Of a stretch of 64,000 nt of DNA, positions 62,032 to 64,000 are shown piece by piece; the first letter of the stretch is position 1; each line of letters opens with the position of its first letter. The notes below the pieces were generated by a model. It did no database searches and was not told the origin of the DNA. It was given only the letters and a program-made list of their open reading frames with translations. The stretch covers positions 1,178,001-1,242,000 of the forward strand of contig NZ_JACHJU010000002.1 of NCBI RefSeq assembly GCF_014203795.1, in the 5' to 3' direction. A program made the position numbers and the translations under genes. Origin of the DNA: Streptosporangium album. GTDB taxonomy: Bacteria; Actinomycetota; Actinomycetes; Streptosporangiales; Streptosporangiaceae.

Positions 62032-63117
62032 GTGCCAAACGATGCTATCCACAGGGGTTCCAACCAGTTCGCCGCTCGTCTCGTGGCCACCGCCACCGCT
62101 CCGCTCGACCTCGCGTCGGCGGACGGTCCACAGGTGCTGCACTGGCCTGGGCGTAGGCTGCTGGTGCAGCGCGGAGACACCGAGCTGGCCGTCCGCAACC
62201 TGGACGGGGATGGGATGGAGGTCCGCTTCCCCGCGCCCTGGCCCCGCCGGTATGGCTCGGTGGCGGTCTCTCCCGCGGGTGATCTCGCCGTGTTCGCCGG
62301 CGTTCACGCGCTGCGAGCCGTGGATTCGACCGGCGCCGTGCGGTGGGAGATCCGGCACGGTTGTTGGTCCGCCGTCGTGTGCACCAAGGCCCATGCCTCG
62401 TTCTCCGAGTACGCCGACGACTACCACCACAGCCATGCGGACAGCGGCTCGGCGGCCTTCTCCTCGGACGGCCAGCTCCTCTGGGCCCACATCCGCAACC
62501 ACGCGGGGCGCGACACCAAGGAGGAATGGCTGATCCTCGACCCCGCCGACGGCACGGTGCTGACCCGGGCCGAGACGATGACCGTCGGATCGGGCTCCAC
62601 CCACTTCCCCCACCCGAACCCGGCGTACATGGGGCTGACTGTCGGCGAGGGCGAGGAGAACTCGCCCGTGCTGTGGGGACACTGGGATGGCGCAAGGCTC
62701 ACTGTCCAGCGGTTCATCGAGGAGGTCCTCCTCGCCGTGAGCCCGTCCGGGGAGTACTTCCTGACCACGGATCTGGGGCAGTGGTCCCTCTACCTGCACC
62801 GGGCGGAGGATGGCATGGAACTGCGGCATCTGGACGCCGAGGAAGCCGTGCCCCCTCCCGCAAACGAGGACGACCGCGTTCGGTGGGACTACGAGGCGGC
62901 GTTCCCATACGACGACACCGCCGTGGTCGGCACCGAGTACCACTCGGACGACCCCCGCCACTGGCTTGTCGACCCACGCACGATGGCCCTGCGCGGCCGG
63001 ATTGCCTACCCCTTCTCCGTCGCGGGATCTCCCCGATCAGCGGGGCAGGCCGCCTGGTACACGGTCGCCAAGAACCAGACCACCCTCCACTTGTGGAACC
63101 TGCCGCACCGGGGATGA
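62032..63117 (+). CDS. Beta-propeller-like protein of unknown function
   Basis: A 361-residue protein without a signal peptide. Repeating blocks ending in D-G/W patterns (GPQVLHWPGRRLLVQRGDTE, GSVAVSPAGDLAVFAGVHAL, SAAFSSDGQLLWAHIRNHAG, LAVSPSGEYFLTTDLGQWSL) suggest a WD40/YVTN-like propeller. Similar proteins occur in Streptomyces as lone cytoplasmic proteins. GTG at 62032 is the chosen start, without a strong ribosome site. It lies between two IS. Confidence 0.65.
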   Translation: MPNDAIHRGSNQFAARLVATATAPLDLASADGPQVLHWPGRRLLVQRGDTELAVRNLDGDGMEVRFPAPWPRRYGSVAVSPAGDLAVFAGVHALRAVDSTGAVRWEIRHGCWSAVVCTKAHASFSEYADDYHHSHADSGSAAFSSDGQLLWAHIRNHAGRDTKEEWLILDPADGTVLTRAETMTVGSGSTHFPHPNPAYMGLTVGEGEENSPVLWGHWDGARLTVQRFIEEVLLAVSPSGEYFLTTDLGQWSLYLHRAEDGMELRHLDAEEAVPPPANEDDRVRWDYEAAFPYDDTAVVGTEYHSDDPRHWLVDPRTMALRGRIAYPFSVAGSPRSAGQAAWYTVAKNQTTLHLWNLPHRG

Positions 63118-63120
63118 GTC

Positions 63121-63285
63121 AATGGGCTCCACGCCAAGGCCCTGGCACTCGGCGAACGCGCCGTCGCCACCCTCAAGGCCGGGAAGATATTGACCAAGCA
63201 GCGCTGCTGCCCTCGCCGCATGACCGCGATCGTGCAGGCCATCCTCGTCCTGCACTACACCGAGACCGCCCGTCAGCCACGATGA
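63121..63285 (+). pseudogene. C-terminal remnant of a DDE_Tnp_4-like transposase
   Basis: The frame NGLHAKALALGERAVATLKA, GKILTKQRCCPRRMTAIVQA, then ILVLHYTETARQPR and stop matches the end of transposases like the one at 61024 but is clearly divergent. It begins just after the propeller stop with no start codon. A fossil of another IS. Confidence 0.7.
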
Positions 63286-63408
63286 AAATGGCTCACTGTC
63301 TGGGCCTACACCGTCAGTCACAGCCAGCTCTTGCTACGAACACGAACGACCGTGCGCGGCGGCGAATACCAGTCCCGCATTGACATCGTCTTCAAGCCCG
63401 TCGAAGCG

Positions 63409-63651
63409 ATGAAACTCAGAATCGATTACCACGGACTTGTGATCCGATGCGCAACGCAGGCGGAGACCGAGCGGATCCACTCGGAAGTCAACGGCATCGA
63501 TCCTGAAGCACGTTGCCTGATCCTGGAGACGGCCGAGGGTCAGGACTATGTCGTGACCTACGCCATCGGTTGGGAAGAGGACATGGAAACCGACCGGGAC
63601 CCTAGTAGTACTTCGTTAAGTTACGAAGTGTTATGGGGCGCGTACATTTGA
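63409..63651 (+). CDS. Small acidic protein of unknown function
   Basis: The ATG at 63409 opens MKLRIDYHGLVIRCATQAE, then ILETAEGQDYVVTYAIGWEE, ending in SSTSLSYEVLWGAYI. The frame extends upstream to 63331 without stop. The last ~15 residues come from the left end of the next IS, so the native C-terminus may be lost. Not recognised. Confidence 0.4.
   Translation: MKLRIDYHGLVIRCATQAETERIHSEVNGIDPEARCLILETAEGQDYVVTYAIGWEEDMETDRDPSSTSLSYEVLWGAYI
63610..63629. repeat. Short hairpin at the left end of an IS701-like element
   Basis: ACTTCGT and ACGAAGT form a 7-bp stem with a TAAGTT loop, about 90 bases outside the transposase stop. It may belong to the terminal repeat of the IS. Confidence 0.45.
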
Positions 63652-63721
63652 TGGCATACGTGGCAAGCGCCGGTCCAGGTGGCGAGTAAAGCCTGGAGTT
63701 CGCCGAGAACCTCATACAAGG

Positions 63722-64000
63722 TCAGGCCGGCGCAGGGACTTTTGGGTCTAGCCGTAGTTCGGTACAGAATGCCTGCGCTAATGCGGCCAGGGTGACGTGG
63801 CGGTGCCAGCCGAAGAAGCTCCGCCCCTCAAAATGCTTGAGGCCAAGACCGGTATTGAGCTCCCGGTAGTCATGCTCGATCCGCCAGCGGATCTTGGCGA
63901 GCCGGACGAGTTCGCGCAGCGGAGTCTCGGCGGGGAGATTGGTGATCCAGTAATCGGTGGGTTCGGATTCGCCTGCCGGCCATTCCACCAGCAGCAAACG
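63722..64000 (-). CDS. IS701-family transposase, C-terminal part (continues past window)
   Basis: The minus strand reads LLVEWPAGESEPTDYWITN, LRELVRLAKIRWRIEHDYRE, LNTGLGLKHFEGRSFFGWHR and HVTLAALAQAFCTELR, the C-terminal Glu region (RIEHDYRELN) of IS701/IS4-like transposases. The stop is at 63722; the rest lies beyond position 64000. Confidence 0.85.
   Translation of the reverse strand, partial: RLLLVEWPAGESEPTDYWITNLPAETPLRELVRLAKIRWRIEHDYRELNTGLGLKHFEGRSFFGWHRHVTLAALAQAFCTELRLDPKVPAPA

Overview
The window is very GC-rich, with GTG/TTG starts, overlapping ATGA/TGATG gene junctions, SpoIIE/STAS/SigF-type signalling proteins, ANTAR, WYL, MEDS and PucR regulators, and an int-xis-rep element beside a tRNA-Pro gene. 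All of this points to a filamentous actinomycete. A Streptosporangiaceae-like host (Nonomuraea or Streptosporangium) is my inference from general character only, not from a database match.

Layout. 1-7.7 kb is a decaying carbohydrate-use region: a GH78 rhamnosidase pseudogene, an intact GH3 glycosidase and SDR, a mosaic of three gene remnants, a LacI repressor and an alpha/beta hydrolase. 7.7-16.8 kb carries a DUF6624 protein, a TPR protein cut at its 5' side, and the most striking object here, a nested mobile element (9626-16836). An IS5-family insertion sequence has its transposase gene split by a group II intron. The reverse transcriptase gene of that intron is split twice, by a second group II intron at the YADD active site and by a 1.78-kb insertion sequence with a 5-bp target duplication. 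Removing each layer on paper restores the reading frame below it.

16.9-21.3 kb holds an AlkZ-like protein, an epoxide hydrolase with a divergent WYL regulator, and several remnants. 21.4-28.9 kb is one tightly overlapping operon: a 17-codon leader peptide, an HPr-kinase-like protein, a HAD phosphatase, a zinc-less MDR dehydrogenase, a fused isomerase/glycosyltransferase, an APH-type kinase and a two-part NAD-dependent oxidoreductase. I cannot assign it to a known pathway. Three of its genes are frameshifted, always by +1 near C-rich runs, plus one 23-bp tandem duplication. Sequencing error and real decay both need to be considered.

30.8-41.1 kb is a well-preserved catabolic locus for the non-phosphorylative oxidation of a sugar or sugar acid: ABC importer, enolase-family dehydratase, alcohol dehydrogenase, SMP-30 lactonase, FAH-family dehydratase and 2-oxoglutarate-semialdehyde dehydrogenase, with a divergent SDR and a FadR-type regulator. 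Two matching operator-like sites lie in the divergent promoter region. 42-46 kb is proline catabolism (PRODH, P5CDH) with a divergent PucR activator, followed by a PaiB-like protein and a GT4 glycosyltransferase. 47.9-53.6 kb is a partner-switching stress-signalling cluster (MEDS/anti-sigma, PAS-GAF-PP2C, GAF-ANTAR, STAS, SigB/F-type sigma, HATPase). 53.7-56.7 kb holds a type II NADH dehydrogenase and small membrane or hypothetical proteins.

From 56.85 kb a tRNA-Pro(GGG) is followed by an integrase, excisionase, rolling-circle-type replication initiator and GntR regulator, as in actinomycete integrative elements (AICEs). The right part (60.9-64 kb) is broken by insertion sequences and runs off the window. 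No transfer gene and no second att copy is visible. There is no rRNA and no CRISPR array.
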